A stretch of 64,000 nucleotides of DNA from Gammaproteobacteria bacterium (GTDB lineage: Bacteria > Pseudomonadota > Gammaproteobacteria > Arenicellales > JAANXG01). The position numbers and the translations under genes were made by a program. Location of the stretch: assembly GCA_024639325.1 (NCBI GenBank), contig JAHEIO010000005.1, positions 1 through 64,000 on the forward strand, written 5' to 3'. Shown here in pieces: positions 9,833 to 20,001 of the stretch; the stretch's first letter is position 1, and every line of letters starts with the position of its first letter. Below the pieces are notes generated by a model. It worked only from the letters and a program-made list of their open reading frames with translations, ran no database searches and was not told the origin of the DNA.

Positions 9833-12214
9833 ATGATAATCAGCGAACACTGGCTGCGCGAGTGGATAGATCTTGATGCCGATACGACGGAACTGGTAAG
9901 AATTTTGAATATGGGCGGGCTGGAGGTGGATGCGGTTCACCCGGCGGGTCCGCAGCTTGATAATGTTATTGTCGGTCGCATCGTCTCGGTGGAAAATCAT
10001 CCCGATTCGGACAGGTTGCGCTTGTGCCAGGTCGATACGGGCGGCAATCATTCCGTAGGCATCGTTTGCGGTGCCCCGAATGCCAGGGCTGGACTATTTG
10101 CCCCGCTGGCTCTGCCCGGTGCCGAGCTTCCGGGCGGTCGGTTGGTGGAGCTGGCGACGATTCGAGGGGTCGATTCTTCGGGCATGTTGTGCTCCGCGCG
10201 GGAACTCGACCTGGGTGATGAGGCGGACGGCTTGCTCGAACTGGATGATAATGCCCGGCCGGGCCAATCACTTCATGACTGCCTGTCACTGGGTGATTCG
10301 ATCATTGAAATCGAATTAACCGCGAATCGGGGAGATTGCCTCAGTATGCTGGGCGTCGCACGCGAACTCTCCGTGTTGACGGGATCCGCGCTGAATCACC
10401 CCGCGCTTCCGATCATCGAGCCGGAGAATGACGCCGGCATCCCCATCACGTTGGACAGCCCGGAGCGTTGCCCTCGTTACGTCGGCCGGGTAATCGATGG
10501 AATTGATGCCAAAGTGAGGACACCCAGCTGGATGTCTGAGCGCCTGCGCCGCTGCGGTGTGCGGCCGGTCAGCGCGGTGGTCGACGTGACCAACTACGTG
10601 ATGCTGGAGATCGGGCAGCCCATGCACGCGTTCGACAAGGATCGGCTGAACGAAAGGATCCTGGTGCGTCAGGCAAGAGAAGGCGAGTCGATCGAACTTC
10701 TCGACGGATCGGTCAATACACTGGACGCGAATATCCTGGTCATAGCCGACGCCGGTGGCGCGGTTGCGATCGCCGGCATCATGGGCGGGGAATACTCGGC
10801 CATCTCGGTGGATTCAAAATCGATCGTGCTGGAGGCCGCATTCTTCGCCCCGCAGGCAATATCCGGCCACGCCAGGCGATATGCCCTCCACACCGACGCT
10901 TCGCACCGCTTCGAGCGCGGTGTGGACCCTGAACTCCCTCGCATTGCCGCAAATTATGCTACCGCCCTGCTGCAAAAAATCACCGGGGGCACGCCCGGGC
11001 CGGTGATCGAGGCCGCGGACAGCCGGTTTCTACCTGATCCTAAGCCGGTCGCGGTTCGTCACCAGCGTGTCAATCGCCTGATTGGTGTGGATATCCCCCG
11101 GCAGGATATCGAAGCAATATTGAGCCGGGTGGGTTCGCAGATCACGGACTCGGCAACGGGATGGCACGTCGAGCCGCCTTCCTACCGCTTCGACATCAAA
11201 ATCGAATGTGACCTGATCGAGGAAATCGCACGGGTCAGAGGTTACGACCGGCTGCCGGCAAGCGTGCCCACGATTAGGCTCGATCGCATCGATGCAAGCG
11301 ACACAAACGTTGCTTCGGATCGCGTGAAATCGGTGCTGGTCGATCGTGATTATCGGGAAGTCATCACCTACAGCTTTGTCGACCCGATTTTACAACATCG
11401 ACTGTCGCCCGAAGAGCGGGAAATCGATCTGAAAAATCCGCTTGCTTCGAATCTCTCGGTCATGCGCAGCAGTTTGTGGCCGGGCCTGCTGCAGGTGATG
11501 ATCGACAACATCAACAGGCAGCATCGTCGGATACGCCTGTTCGAAGTCGGCAAGACCTTCCACGGGACAGTGGGTGATATCGTCGAGAAAGAGCGTATCA
11601 GCGGCGTCGTCACGGGTACGGTCTGGCCGGAACAATGGGGATGCCGCGAGCGAGGCATGGATTTTTTCGACGTCAAGTCCGATCTGGAAGCGCTGTTTGC
11701 GCTCACCCAGTTGTCGGACCGATTTAGTTTCCAAAGAACTGAACATCATCCGGGACTGCATCCGGGTCAGGCGGCGGTGATCCGAAAAGATTCCTCCGAG
11801 ATTGGATATCTTGGCCGACTGCACCCCGAACACCAGCGAGCCCTGGAACTGCCGCAGCCGGTTTACCTGTTCGAGATCGAGCTTTCTGCGCTTACCCGTC
11901 AAAAAATGCCGGAATACACCGGAATCTCAAGATTTCCGGCCATTCGGCGTGATCTGGCGGTATGGGTCGATGAAGCCGTTTCAGCCGGTGAACTGCTCGA
12001 TTTGATATCAACTACCTCAGGCGAATACCTGATAAACCTCGAGTTATTTGACGTGTATCGTCGCGAAGATATTGATTCCAAGAGAAAAAGCATGGCGTTT
12101 AGCTTGACCTTACAGGCATCTTCGCGCACTCTTACAGATAGCGATGTCGAATCAATAATCGACCGAACGCTACGTGAGCTGCATGATCATTATGGCGCAG
12201 AACTGAGAACATAG
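9833..12214 (+). CDS. pheT: Phenylalanyl-tRNA synthetase beta subunit
   Basis: MIISEHWLREWIDLDADTTELVRILNMGGLEVD; tRNA-binding domain and FDX-ACB C-terminus; ORF start 9770 overlaps pheS, start set to ATG 9833. Confidence 0.97.
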   Translation: MIISEHWLREWIDLDADTTELVRILNMGGLEVDAVHPAGPQLDNVIVGRIVSVENHPDSDRLRLCQVDTGGNHSVGIVCGAPNARAGLFAPLALPGAELPGGRLVELATIRGVDSSGMLCSARELDLGDEADGLLELDDNARPGQSLHDCLSLGDSIIEIELTANRGDCLSMLGVARELSVLTGSALNHPALPIIEPENDAGIPITLDSPERCPRYVGRVIDGIDAKVRTPSWMSERLRRCGVRPVSAVVDVTNYVMLEIGQPMHAFDKDRLNERILVRQAREGESIELLDGSVNTLDANILVIADAGGAVAIAGIMGGEYSAISVDSKSIVLEAAFFAPQAISGHARRYALHTDASHRFERGVDPELPRIAANYATALLQKITGGTPGPVIEAADSRFLPDPKPVAVRHQRVNRLIGVDIPRQDIEAILSRVGSQITDSATGWHVEPPSYRFDIKIECDLIEEIARVRGYDRLPASVPTIRLDRIDASDTNVASDRVKSVLVDRDYREVITYSFVDPILQHRLSPEEREIDLKNPLASNLSVMRSSLWPGLLQVMIDNINRQHRRIRLFEVGKTFHGTVGDIVEKERISGVVTGTVWPEQWGCRERGMDFFDVKSDLEALFALTQLSDRFSFQRTEHHPGLHPGQAAVIRKDSSEIGYLGRLHPEHQRALELPQPVYLFEIELSALTRQKMPEYTGISRFPAIRRDLAVWVDEAVSAGELLDLISTTSGEYLINLELFDVYRREDIDSKRKSMAFSLTLQASSRTLTDSDVESIIDRTLRELHDHYGAELRT

Positions 12215-12232
12215 AATAACGGGGTACTGGTT

Positions 12233-12556
12233 TTGGCGGTAACTAAGGCAGACCTCGCGACCACACTGTTTAATGAGTTAGGGCTGAACAAGCGCGAGGC
12301 AAAAGAGTTCGTTGAAGCGTTCTTCGAGAAAATCCGGATTGCTCTTGAAACGGGGGAATCAGTCAAGTTGTCCGGTTTCGGCAACTTTGGGGTGCGGGAA
12401 AAAAACCCGCGACCGGGAAGGAATCCTAAAACCGGTGAGGAAATCCCAATAACGGCGAGGCGGGTTGTAACATTCAAAGCGAGCCAGAAATTGAAAGACC
12501 GGGTCGCTGCGAACGCGGACATGCTCAGGAAGAACACGTTAAAACATGAAGAATAA
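12233..12556 (+). CDS. ihfA: Integration host factor alpha subunit
   Basis: [55 protein letters not shown] start. Confidence 0.96.
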   Translation: MAVTKADLATTLFNELGLNKREAKEFVEAFFEKIRIALETGESVKLSGFGNFGVREKNPRPGRNPKTGEEIPITARRVVTFKASQKLKDRVAANADMLRKNTLKHEE

Positions 12557-12582
12557 AGACAGGCATAAAGAGATACTAATAC

Positions 12583-12951
12583 GTGCTAGATCCCGGTGAA
12601 AATATTGACCTGCCACCGATACCCAGCAAACGCTATTTCACTATCGGAGAAGTAAGCGAACTCTGCGCTGTCAAACCGCACGTGTTGAGGTACTGGGAGC
12701 AGGAGTTTCCCCAACTCAAACCGGTCAAGCGGCGTGGTAACAGGCGATACTATCAGCGTCACGAGGTGCAGCTGATCCGGCAGATACGAACGCTTCTTTA
12801 CGTTGACGGTTTCACCATCAGCGGCGCACGAAACAAGCTGGACCACGACAGCGAGGTCGATGGCAAGCCGCTGGTGTCTGATTATCGTACCGAGATCGTT
12901 TCTGACCTGATCCGGGAGATCGATGAGATCGTGTCCATCCTCAAAGACTGA
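12583..12951 (+). CDS. MerR family transcriptional regulator
   Basis: RYFTIGEVSELCAVKPHVLRYWEQEFPQLKPVKRRGNRRYYQRHEV; conserved position after ihfA. Confidence 0.93.
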   Translation: MLDPGENIDLPPIPSKRYFTIGEVSELCAVKPHVLRYWEQEFPQLKPVKRRGNRRYYQRHEVQLIRQIRTLLYVDGFTISGARNKLDHDSEVDGKPLVSDYRTEIVSDLIREIDEIVSILKD

Positions 12952-13031
12952 ATATTACTTTGTTCCAAAGCACATTTGGTACTTCTGTAAATTCAATGCC
13001 GAAAACATAAACCGATAATGATCGCCAACTG

Positions 13032-13223
13032 ATGCGCGGAATTTCTCTTCTGGTTTTGGTGTTGGGCGTCGTTTTCGTGGGTTACCTCAACGTCCGAAGT
13101 GTCGAAGAGCACGTGCCGGTTGACCCACAACGTAAAGGCACCGCGGAGCAGGTCGAGCAGCAAGTCCAGGGCACTTTGCAGCAATACCAGGAGAAACTCG
13201 ATAAACAGGCGGAGAGCCAGTAA
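13032..13223 (+). CDS. Small membrane-anchored hypothetical protein (63 aa)
   Basis: N-terminal TM helix ISLLVLVLGVVFVGYL then Gln-rich coiled-coil tail. Confidence 0.6.
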   Translation: MRGISLLVLVLGVVFVGYLNVRSVEEHVPVDPQRKGTAEQVEQQVQGTLQQYQEKLDKQAESQ

Positions 13224-13369
13224 AACGCGAGCCTGCGCTTTAACCTGCACATTCCAGTCTATTTTGCCCGCTTCGCTGTACGCTGAGACCGGTGTTTTGA
13301 TATGATCTGCGCCACCATGGACTCGATGGAAGAAGCGGTTCTCTTCCGGTTGGCGCGGATACTGTATAT

Positions 13370-13446
<77 letters not shown>

Positions 13447-13855
13447 GAAAAAACAACTGCGAGCGAACGCAAAGCCTCCTTTGGCCGAGCGCACCCTGAA
13501 TTTGTCTCTTATGCGGGTCGGCGCACCACCACTCGTATAACATCCCATTTGCCCGCAAAGGGGCGCCTCGTCTCCAAACCTGCGGTTGCTGCGTAAAATT
13601 AGCCGGCCCGGGCGGCCCGCCCGTCGACTAATTTTTTGCCCTTAGCGGTGGGCTGGGAGCCTATCCGAACATTTCGAAATGCTCAGAAATAGTGGCGCCC
13701 CGCCTAAACCTGGTAGGTCCCGGCAGTCATGACCCAGGGGTCGTGGGAGTGTAGACGGCCCGTCCGTCAACGACCGGGACGTGTTTCAGGTGGTTGACGG
13801 GACCTCGTAAAAAGCGTAGCTTTTAGTTGAATAAATTGCTTTAACACTCGGTTTT

Positions 13856-13875
13856 TACTGTATTTGTTGACAGCA
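13856..13875 (+). promoter_or_regulatory. LexA-like box TACTGTATTTGTTGACAGCA overlapping TTGACA hexamer
   Basis: CTGT-N8-ACAG core, about 43 bp upstream of the ATPase start; 15/20 match to the SOS consensus. Confidence 0.4.
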
Positions 13876-13918
13876 AACCGAAGCCGGTCGAGATTTTCGC
13901 ACAAGCAGGATCTGAGAC

Positions 13919-16768
13919 ATGTACCAGACCTTCTATCACCTGAGTGCCGATCCGTTTAGGCTCACGCCGGACCCCCGTTTCTGTTTTCATCATCATGCTT
14001 ACGCCAGAGCGTGGGCGTACTTGCACTATGCGCTGCAGGTCGGCGAAGGCTTTACCATCGTGACGGGGCAGCCGGGAACCGGCAAGACGACTTTGATCGA
14101 AGCTCTGATCGAAGAGCTCAACCACTTCGAGGACATCAAGTACAGCAAATCCGTGACTTTCATGAGTCACAAGCTGATCGGTACCAAGCTCGACGCCATG
14201 GACCTGCTTCGTTCCGTGGCTTATTCATTCGGCGTCGACTCGGAAACCTCCGACAGATTCACACTCATCCACCGGCTCGAGCAATATCTGATCGGTCAGT
14301 GCCGAAATAACCGCCGAGTGTTACTCCTCATCGATGAAGCGCATGGGATTTCCGACACGGCGCTTGAGGAATTGCGGCTGCTGGCGGACCTGCAATCACA
14401 GAGAAGGCCGCTGCTCCAGATGTTCCTGATCGGCCAGGAAGGTCTGCTACGTATTCTGGACACGCCGGTTCTGGAACAATTTCAGCAGCGGGTTCTATCC
14501 GCGTGCCATCTCGCGAATCTCAGTCCCGAGGAAACCAGAGATTTCATCGAACATCGTCTGCGGTGCGCGAACTGGAAGGGCGATCCAGTAATAAGCGGCG
14601 AGGCGATTTCGTCCATACATTTGCACAGCCGAGGATTACCTAGGCACATCAACAAGATCTGCAGCCGCTTGATGTTACGCGGCGACTCGGAGGAGAAGCA
14701 CGTTCTCGGCCAGGAGGACGTCATGGCTATCGTTGAAGAGCTGGACGATGAGCAGCTCTCGCCCTTGTGTCAAGAGCAGTTTGAAAACGAAGGCCTCGCC
14801 CTAACCGGGACCTCCGCTGCCGGTTGTGTTTCCGACAGGTTTGACGATCTGGCAGTCAAGGCGTCAGCAGAAGAGAAAACCCGCGAACTGCGAACGTCTG
14901 CGGAACCTTGCGCCGGTCGTTCCCGCCACCCGCAGCAACGTGACATGGTGTATGCCCCGGTCTATTCGGATTTCGATGTTCAAGCCAAGTCCCAGTTCAT
15001 GCACGAGTATGTCGAGAGCCCACGGCCTCGGCAGAGACCAAGTCGAACCAGAAGACGTATCAAGGACAGGTTGCGGGTCTTGCGCTTGTTGCGGGTGGCA
15101 TGGTTTTTCGCTGTCAAAAGAGGGGGGCAGCTATGGCAGCGGATAGATCTCGCAGCGTACGCCTCCCGCTTCGGGAAGGGGTTTCGTGAAAGCGTGTCGC
15201 GCGGTGCGAATTTCCTGCGCGATAAACAATGGTCGCAGAAAATGTTCGCGTACGGTGGCGCATTCGTGTCGCGTGGTCGCGGTCTGGTGCGGACGCAGTT
15301 CCTGCAGCTCGAGACCAGGCGTACCGCGCCCACGGTGGCGGCAGCGCTGATCCTTTGCATTGTGGCGCTCTGGTTCGTTGGGACGAAAACCTGGCGAGAT
15401 GCCGCAGATCCTGCCGACACGCTCGTGGGGCAGGAGGAATCGTTGATGGAAGAACTCGAACGACACCCCACTGCGGATGAATCGAATGAACAGAATGGAG
15501 GGGAACTGGCTATCTCAGACCGGCGGAGCAGTTCTGCAACGGAACAACAGCCGGTGGACCAATTGGTAGCGTCGTATCTACAAACAGCAGACTACTCTGG
15601 TGGAGACCCGTTTGCGGCTGCGGTCGCCGCAGCGATGGCTGCGGACGCGGGGGCTGTTATCAGCGCCAAGGTATCGTACGATCTCGATCCGGACGGCGCC
15701 CACGAAACGAGCATCGAAATCGGTATCCCCGATGTCACCGTCGAGTTGCGGGATCTAAGCGGCGAAGCTGTCGCCTCCAGCGTGACGGACAGTGAGGGTA
15801 TCTATCGCTTCGAAGACGTAGCGGAAGGCGACTATGTGAGGGTGGTTACGGATTTCGGCCGTGTCCTTTTCGGGAAAAGCATGATTAAAGGTCTCATGGA
15901 GCAGCCGATCACGGTCTATGAGGCGCCCGATGGGGCTCCCGTGGTGGTATGGAAAGATTTGGCAGCTGACGCGCCGCAGTCGAACCACGATAACGTCGCT
16001 GTAACCGCGAGCCAGGGCGATCGAAACAGAAGTGACGAGGCGGAATCTTCGGGCGCGCGTCGATTCGTGCCCAGCGTGGAGATCAGTTTGGATACGGCAC
16101 TGCCGTGGCAGCAGGGATTTGATGCGCTGACGAGCGTCGACTCCGACAACCGCGCAATGCAATATGTATTGCTGCAACCGAGTGACGAAGTCGCTGCTTT
16201 CGTAGCGACACCGCGGGGCGATGATGCGGGCTCGACGATGTCGGCCATTGATAAGGAATCTGCCCCCGTTACCTTGGCGGAGCCAAACCAGGTATCCAAG
16301 GACACCGGCGGTTCAGCGGAGCCGGTACAGGAGGTAGTTCCAAAACTCTTGTCGGCGGCAGAGTTGGCTCTTGAACAGGATCGCCTGTCGATCCCAGGCG
16401 ACGACAGTGCTTTTTACTATTACAAGAAGATCCTCGAGGTCGACCCCGCCAGCGCAGAGGCGTCGGCGGGGATGGACAGAATCGTGGAGCGCTACATCGA
16501 GTTGGCCGAGAACGCATTCGAACTCGAGTCGGATGAAGAGGCGCGCCGCTACATTGCGCGCGGCCTCAGAGTACAACCGGGTCATCAGGGCCTGTTGGCG
16601 TTACAGGAGCGAGGCGCGGTGGTAGTGCTGGCCGAAGTCACGAGTGAAGTGCCCGAGGTCGCACCCGAGCCGCAGCCGCAAGGATTCATGCAGAAGCTGA
16701 AGACGCATCTGGGCGGAAATGGTAATGAACCCGCGATGCCGGCTACAGGTGATGTGGACGGGCGCTAG
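13919..16768 (+). CDS. Multidomain membrane ATPase: ExeA/PEP-CTERM-locus-type AAA ATPase + TM + SdrD/Cna-B-like domain + TPR-like region
   Basis: MYQTFYHLSADPFRLTPDPRF, Walker A GQPGTGKTT, Walker B RVLLLIDEAH; TM VAAALILCIVALWFVG; VSYDLDPDGAHETSIEIGIPDVTVELRDLSGEAVASSVTDSEGIYRFEDVAEGDYVRV; AFYYYKKILEVDPASAEASAGMDRIVERYIELAENAFELESDEEARRYIARGLRVQPGHQG. Confidence 0.85.
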   Translation: MYQTFYHLSADPFRLTPDPRFCFHHHAYARAWAYLHYALQVGEGFTIVTGQPGTGKTTLIEALIEELNHFEDIKYSKSVTFMSHKLIGTKLDAMDLLRSVAYSFGVDSETSDRFTLIHRLEQYLIGQCRNNRRVLLLIDEAHGISDTALEELRLLADLQSQRRPLLQMFLIGQEGLLRILDTPVLEQFQQRVLSACHLANLSPEETRDFIEHRLRCANWKGDPVISGEAISSIHLHSRGLPRHINKICSRLMLRGDSEEKHVLGQEDVMAIVEELDDEQLSPLCQEQFENEGLALTGTSAAGCVSDRFDDLAVKASAEEKTRELRTSAEPCAGRSRHPQQRDMVYAPVYSDFDVQAKSQFMHEYVESPRPRQRPSRTRRRIKDRLRVLRLLRVAWFFAVKRGGQLWQRIDLAAYASRFGKGFRESVSRGANFLRDKQWSQKMFAYGGAFVSRGRGLVRTQFLQLETRRTAPTVAAALILCIVALWFVGTKTWRDAADPADTLVGQEESLMEELERHPTADESNEQNGGELAISDRRSSSATEQQPVDQLVASYLQTADYSGGDPFAAAVAAAMAADAGAVISAKVSYDLDPDGAHETSIEIGIPDVTVELRDLSGEAVASSVTDSEGIYRFEDVAEGDYVRVVTDFGRVLFGKSMIKGLMEQPITVYEAPDGAPVVVWKDLAADAPQSNHDNVAVTASQGDRNRSDEAESSGARRFVPSVEISLDTALPWQQGFDALTSVDSDNRAMQYVLLQPSDEVAAFVATPRGDDAGSTMSAIDKESAPVTLAEPNQVSKDTGGSAEPVQEVVPKLLSAAELALEQDRLSIPGDDSAFYYYKKILEVDPASAEASAGMDRIVERYIELAENAFELESDEEARRYIARGLRVQPGHQGLLALQERGAVVVLAEVTSEVPEVAPEPQPQGFMQKLKTHLGGNGNEPAMPATGDVDGR

Positions 16769-17169
16769 CCTGATGAGAAATGCTGGCTAGCGCAATTCGC
16801 CTGCGCGCTTAAGGGGAATGTTGAAAATCCGCGCCTGCCGCGGTGAGTAACAGAACACGCAGCGTCATCCTCCTCCAATATGGCGTACTTTTGAGATATT
16901 GGTCTAAATTCCTTGACTCTAAAGTCGCTGAATTTCATAGTTCGCCCCCGTTCGGTGCAGGCTAGGATTCTGTTCGGCAAAATCACCTGAAGTTGCGCCA
17001 GGAGCACAAGCCATGCCAGTCGGAGTCGATTTTAGCTGGTTTTCGGCGCTCCGAATCGGATGCTACGCTTTGCCATGATATAAAGGAATTACATGTTAAA
17101 TAATAAGACGATCGTCTCCGGCCAGGGGGTGAACGTGGCCATGCGCAGCGAGAGCATTCTCGGATAAGC

Positions 17170-17922
17170 ATGCGGTTCCTGTTAAGCAACGATGACGGTT
17201 ATTTGTCGCCGGGTCTGAGCGCGCTGGCGGAGGCCTTGAAAAAGATGGGCGAAGTCACCGTGGTGGCACCTGATAGGGACCGCAGCGGAGCCAGTAATTC
17301 ATTGACGCTCAGTCGACCGTTACGTATCAGGTGCGCCGACAACGGCTATTACTATGTTGACGGCACGCCAACGGATTGCGTTCATCTGGGCATAACCGGA
17401 GTAATGGACAATGAGCCGGATATGGTCATCGCCGGAATAAACAGGGGGCCGAATCTCGGTGATGATATTTTGTATTCCGGCACGGTTGCCGCCGCTATGG
17501 AGGGCCGGTTTCTCGGCTACCCTGCGGTCGCGGTATCGTGTGCAGGTTCCAGGATGAACCACCTGGACACGGCGTCGAATGTGGTGCGGCGTATTATCGG
17601 AGGGATGCTGTCGAATCCGCTGCCCGCTGACACCATTCTAAACGTCAACGTCCCCGATGTTGCTTACGACCAACTCACCGGGTACGGCGCCACGCGACTT
17701 GGATATCGCCACAAATCAGAGCCTGCGGTCAAAAGCCGTGACCCGGTTGGGGAACCCATCTATTGGGTGGGACCGCCGGGCCCGGAGCAGGATGCCGGGC
17801 AGGGAACGGATTTTCATGCGGTGCGAAATCGGACGGTGTCCGTTACCCCCCTGACAGTCGACCTAACGCGCAGAGAAAGTCTGACGGGGATCGGAAACTG
17901 GCTGCGGGAGTTGACGCGGTGA
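17170..17922 (+). CDS. surE: 5'/3'-nucleotidase SurE
   Basis: MRFLLSNDDGYLSPGLSALAEAL...VVAPDRDRSGASNSLTL. Confidence 0.97.
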   Translation: MRFLLSNDDGYLSPGLSALAEALKKMGEVTVVAPDRDRSGASNSLTLSRPLRIRCADNGYYYVDGTPTDCVHLGITGVMDNEPDMVIAGINRGPNLGDDILYSGTVAAAMEGRFLGYPAVAVSCAGSRMNHLDTASNVVRRIIGGMLSNPLPADTILNVNVPDVAYDQLTGYGATRLGYRHKSEPAVKSRDPVGEPIYWVGPPGPEQDAGQGTDFHAVRNRTVSVTPLTVDLTRRESLTGIGNWLRELTR

Positions 17923-18590
17923 AGCGGTTGTCGCGGCGTATAGGCAAGGGCATGGGCATGACCTCGGAACGCACTCGCAAACGACTGATGGAGCGGTTGA
18001 GAGGCGGTGGAATCCACGACGAATCAGTGCTGCTGGCCATGGAATCCGTGCCACGCCATCTTTTTGTCGACGAGGCACTGGCGAGCCGAGCATATGAAGA
18101 CATCGCTTTGCCGATAGGGTACGGTCAAACTATCTCACAGCCCTATGTGGTCGCATTGATGACGCAGGCGATGCTGGAAGAAGGGGTGCCCGAACGGGTG
18201 CTCGAGATCGGGACCGGGTGTGGCTACCAAACCGCGATTCTGGCCTGCCTGGTCGAGCAGGTGTATTCGGTGGAGCGCATACTGGAACTACACCGCCTTT
18301 CACGCAGGCGCACGTTCGATTTCGGGTTGCGAAACGTCAGATTCCGCTATGGCGACGGCTTCGAGGGCTGGTTGGAAAATGCCCCGTATGACGCAATACT
18401 GGCAGCGGCCGCACCCAGGCAGATTCCACAGAAGCTCCTGGATCAATTGGCAATCGGTGGCCGTATCATCCTGCCGGTCGGGGAGAGCGGCGAGCAGAAG
18501 CTGTTCAAAATCATAAGGACACCGGAAGGGTTCAAGAAAAAAGAAATGGATTCGGTCCACTTCGTACCCCTGGTGGCGGGAACCACCTGA
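17919..18590 (+). CDS. pcm: Protein-L-isoaspartate O-methyltransferase
   Basis: GTG start overlapping surE stop; LPIGYGQTISQPYVVALMTQ, VLEIGTGCGYQTAILA. Confidence 0.95.
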   Translation: MKRLSRRIGKGMGMTSERTRKRLMERLRGGGIHDESVLLAMESVPRHLFVDEALASRAYEDIALPIGYGQTISQPYVVALMTQAMLEEGVPERVLEIGTGCGYQTAILACLVEQVYSVERILELHRLSRRRTFDFGLRNVRFRYGDGFEGWLENAPYDAILAAAAPRQIPQKLLDQLAIGGRIILPVGESGEQKLFKIIRTPEGFKKKEMDSVHFVPLVAGTT

Positions 18591-18610
18591 CAACAGCAGG
18601 TTATCTGGAT

Positions 18611-19198
18611 GTGAAGCTTTTTTCTCCACTGTACGAGAAAGTTCTGAGTTGGGCGGCACATCGCCATGCGCCCTGGTATCTGGGAATGCTCAGTTTTGCC
18701 GAATCGTCGTTTTTCCCGATCCCACCGGACGTCATGCTGGCGCCGATGTCACTCAGCAAGCCAGGCAAGGCATGGTATTTTGCTTCGCTCACCACGATTA
18801 CGTCGGTACTCGGGGGAGTATTGGGTTACTTCATCGGGTATTTTCTATTCGACGAACTGGGGCAGCCTTTGATCGAGTTGTACAACGCCCAGGAAAAATT
18901 CGACACCGCAAAAGGCTGGTTTGACGAGTACGGGGTATGGGTGGTGTTTATTGCCGGTTTCTCCCCGATCCCTTACAAGCTCTTTACGGTGACATCGGGT
19001 GTATTATCACTGGCGCTGCTGCCGTTCCTCCTGGCGTCCGCCATCGGACGCGGCGCCAGGTTTTTTCTGGTAGCCGGTTTGATCTACTGGGGTGGAGAGA
19101 GATTTGCGGAATTTTTGAAGCGAAGGATCGACGTGATCGGGTGGCTGACCGTTGCCCTGATCGTGGCGGTGCTGGTGGTCTGGAGCGTCCTCAAGTGA
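18611..19198 (+). CDS. YqaA family membrane protein (SNARE-associated/DedA-like)
   Basis: HAPWYLGMLSFAESSFFPIPPDVMLAPMSLSKPGKAWYFA; conserved pcm-yqaA-nlpD-rpoS order. Confidence 0.9.
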   Translation: MKLFSPLYEKVLSWAAHRHAPWYLGMLSFAESSFFPIPPDVMLAPMSLSKPGKAWYFASLTTITSVLGGVLGYFIGYFLFDELGQPLIELYNAQEKFDTAKGWFDEYGVWVVFIAGFSPIPYKLFTVTSGVLSLALLPFLLASAIGRGARFFLVAGLIYWGGERFAEFLKRRIDVIGWLTVALIVAVLVVWSVLK

Positions 19199-19971
19199 TC
19201 ACACGATTCGTCTGCGCGTTGGCACTCGGCGCACTTGCGGTCGGCTGCGCCGGCAATCCCCGAGTGCCCGTCACCGACCGATCGTCGGTTAGCAAGACGG
19301 ATTTGCCGAACACCAGCTACCGGCGCAATGCGGAAAACAAAAAATCTCACGTCGTGCAATCTGGCGATACGCTATTCAGTATTGCCTGGGATGCCGGGGC
19401 GGACTACCAGGCACTGGCACGATGGAATGACATCGATCCGCCCTATATCATCAGGCCGGGCCAAAGACTGACGTTGATCCCGTCACGGCGGAATTCGAGC
19501 AAAAACGTCTCCCCCGCAAAGCCCAAACCCTCCAACAAATTGAAAACAAATGTTACAGAAGAGGTTTCCGCGGTCGCAGACAAGCCGTTTACCGGAGGCG
19601 CGAACAGTTGGGTATGGCCCGTCAAAGGCCCGATTTTAAAAGGATATTCGGCGAGTGGGAGCAATAAAGGTGTCGATATTGGCGGATCCAGCGGCCATGG
19701 AGTGCGTGCCGCGGCCGCAGGCAAAGTGGTATACGCGGGGAGTGGACTTCGAGGCTATGGTAGGCTTATTATAGTAAAACATGATGATGTTTTTCTAAGT
19801 GCCTATGCGCACAACAGTAAGTTGTTGGTGGAGGACGGGCAAAGCGTAAGCACAGGGCAACAAATTGCCCTGATGGGTGACACCGGAACCGACCGCGTGA
19901 AGCTGCATTTTGAAATTCGCCGACGGGGGAAACCGGTTGATCCACTAAAGTACTTGCCTGCTCGGCCTTGA
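19195..19971 (+). CDS. nlpD: Murein hydrolase activator NlpD (LysM + M23 peptidase lipoprotein)
   Basis: Lipobox LAVGC, LysM HVVQSGDTLFSIAWDAGADYQALARWN, LytM-type C-terminus; GTG start at 19195 overlapping yqaA stop. Confidence 0.92.
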   Translation: MITRFVCALALGALAVGCAGNPRVPVTDRSSVSKTDLPNTSYRRNAENKKSHVVQSGDTLFSIAWDAGADYQALARWNDIDPPYIIRPGQRLTLIPSRRNSSKNVSPAKPKPSNKLKTNVTEEVSAVADKPFTGGANSWVWPVKGPILKGYSASGSNKGVDIGGSSGHGVRAAAAGKVVYAGSGLRGYGRLIIVKHDDVFLSAYAHNSKLLVEDGQSVSTGQQIALMGDTGTDRVKLHFEIRRRGKPVDPLKYLPARP

Positions 19972-20001
19972 TCGACACTAAAATTGCAGGGGGTGTCTGA
20001 A

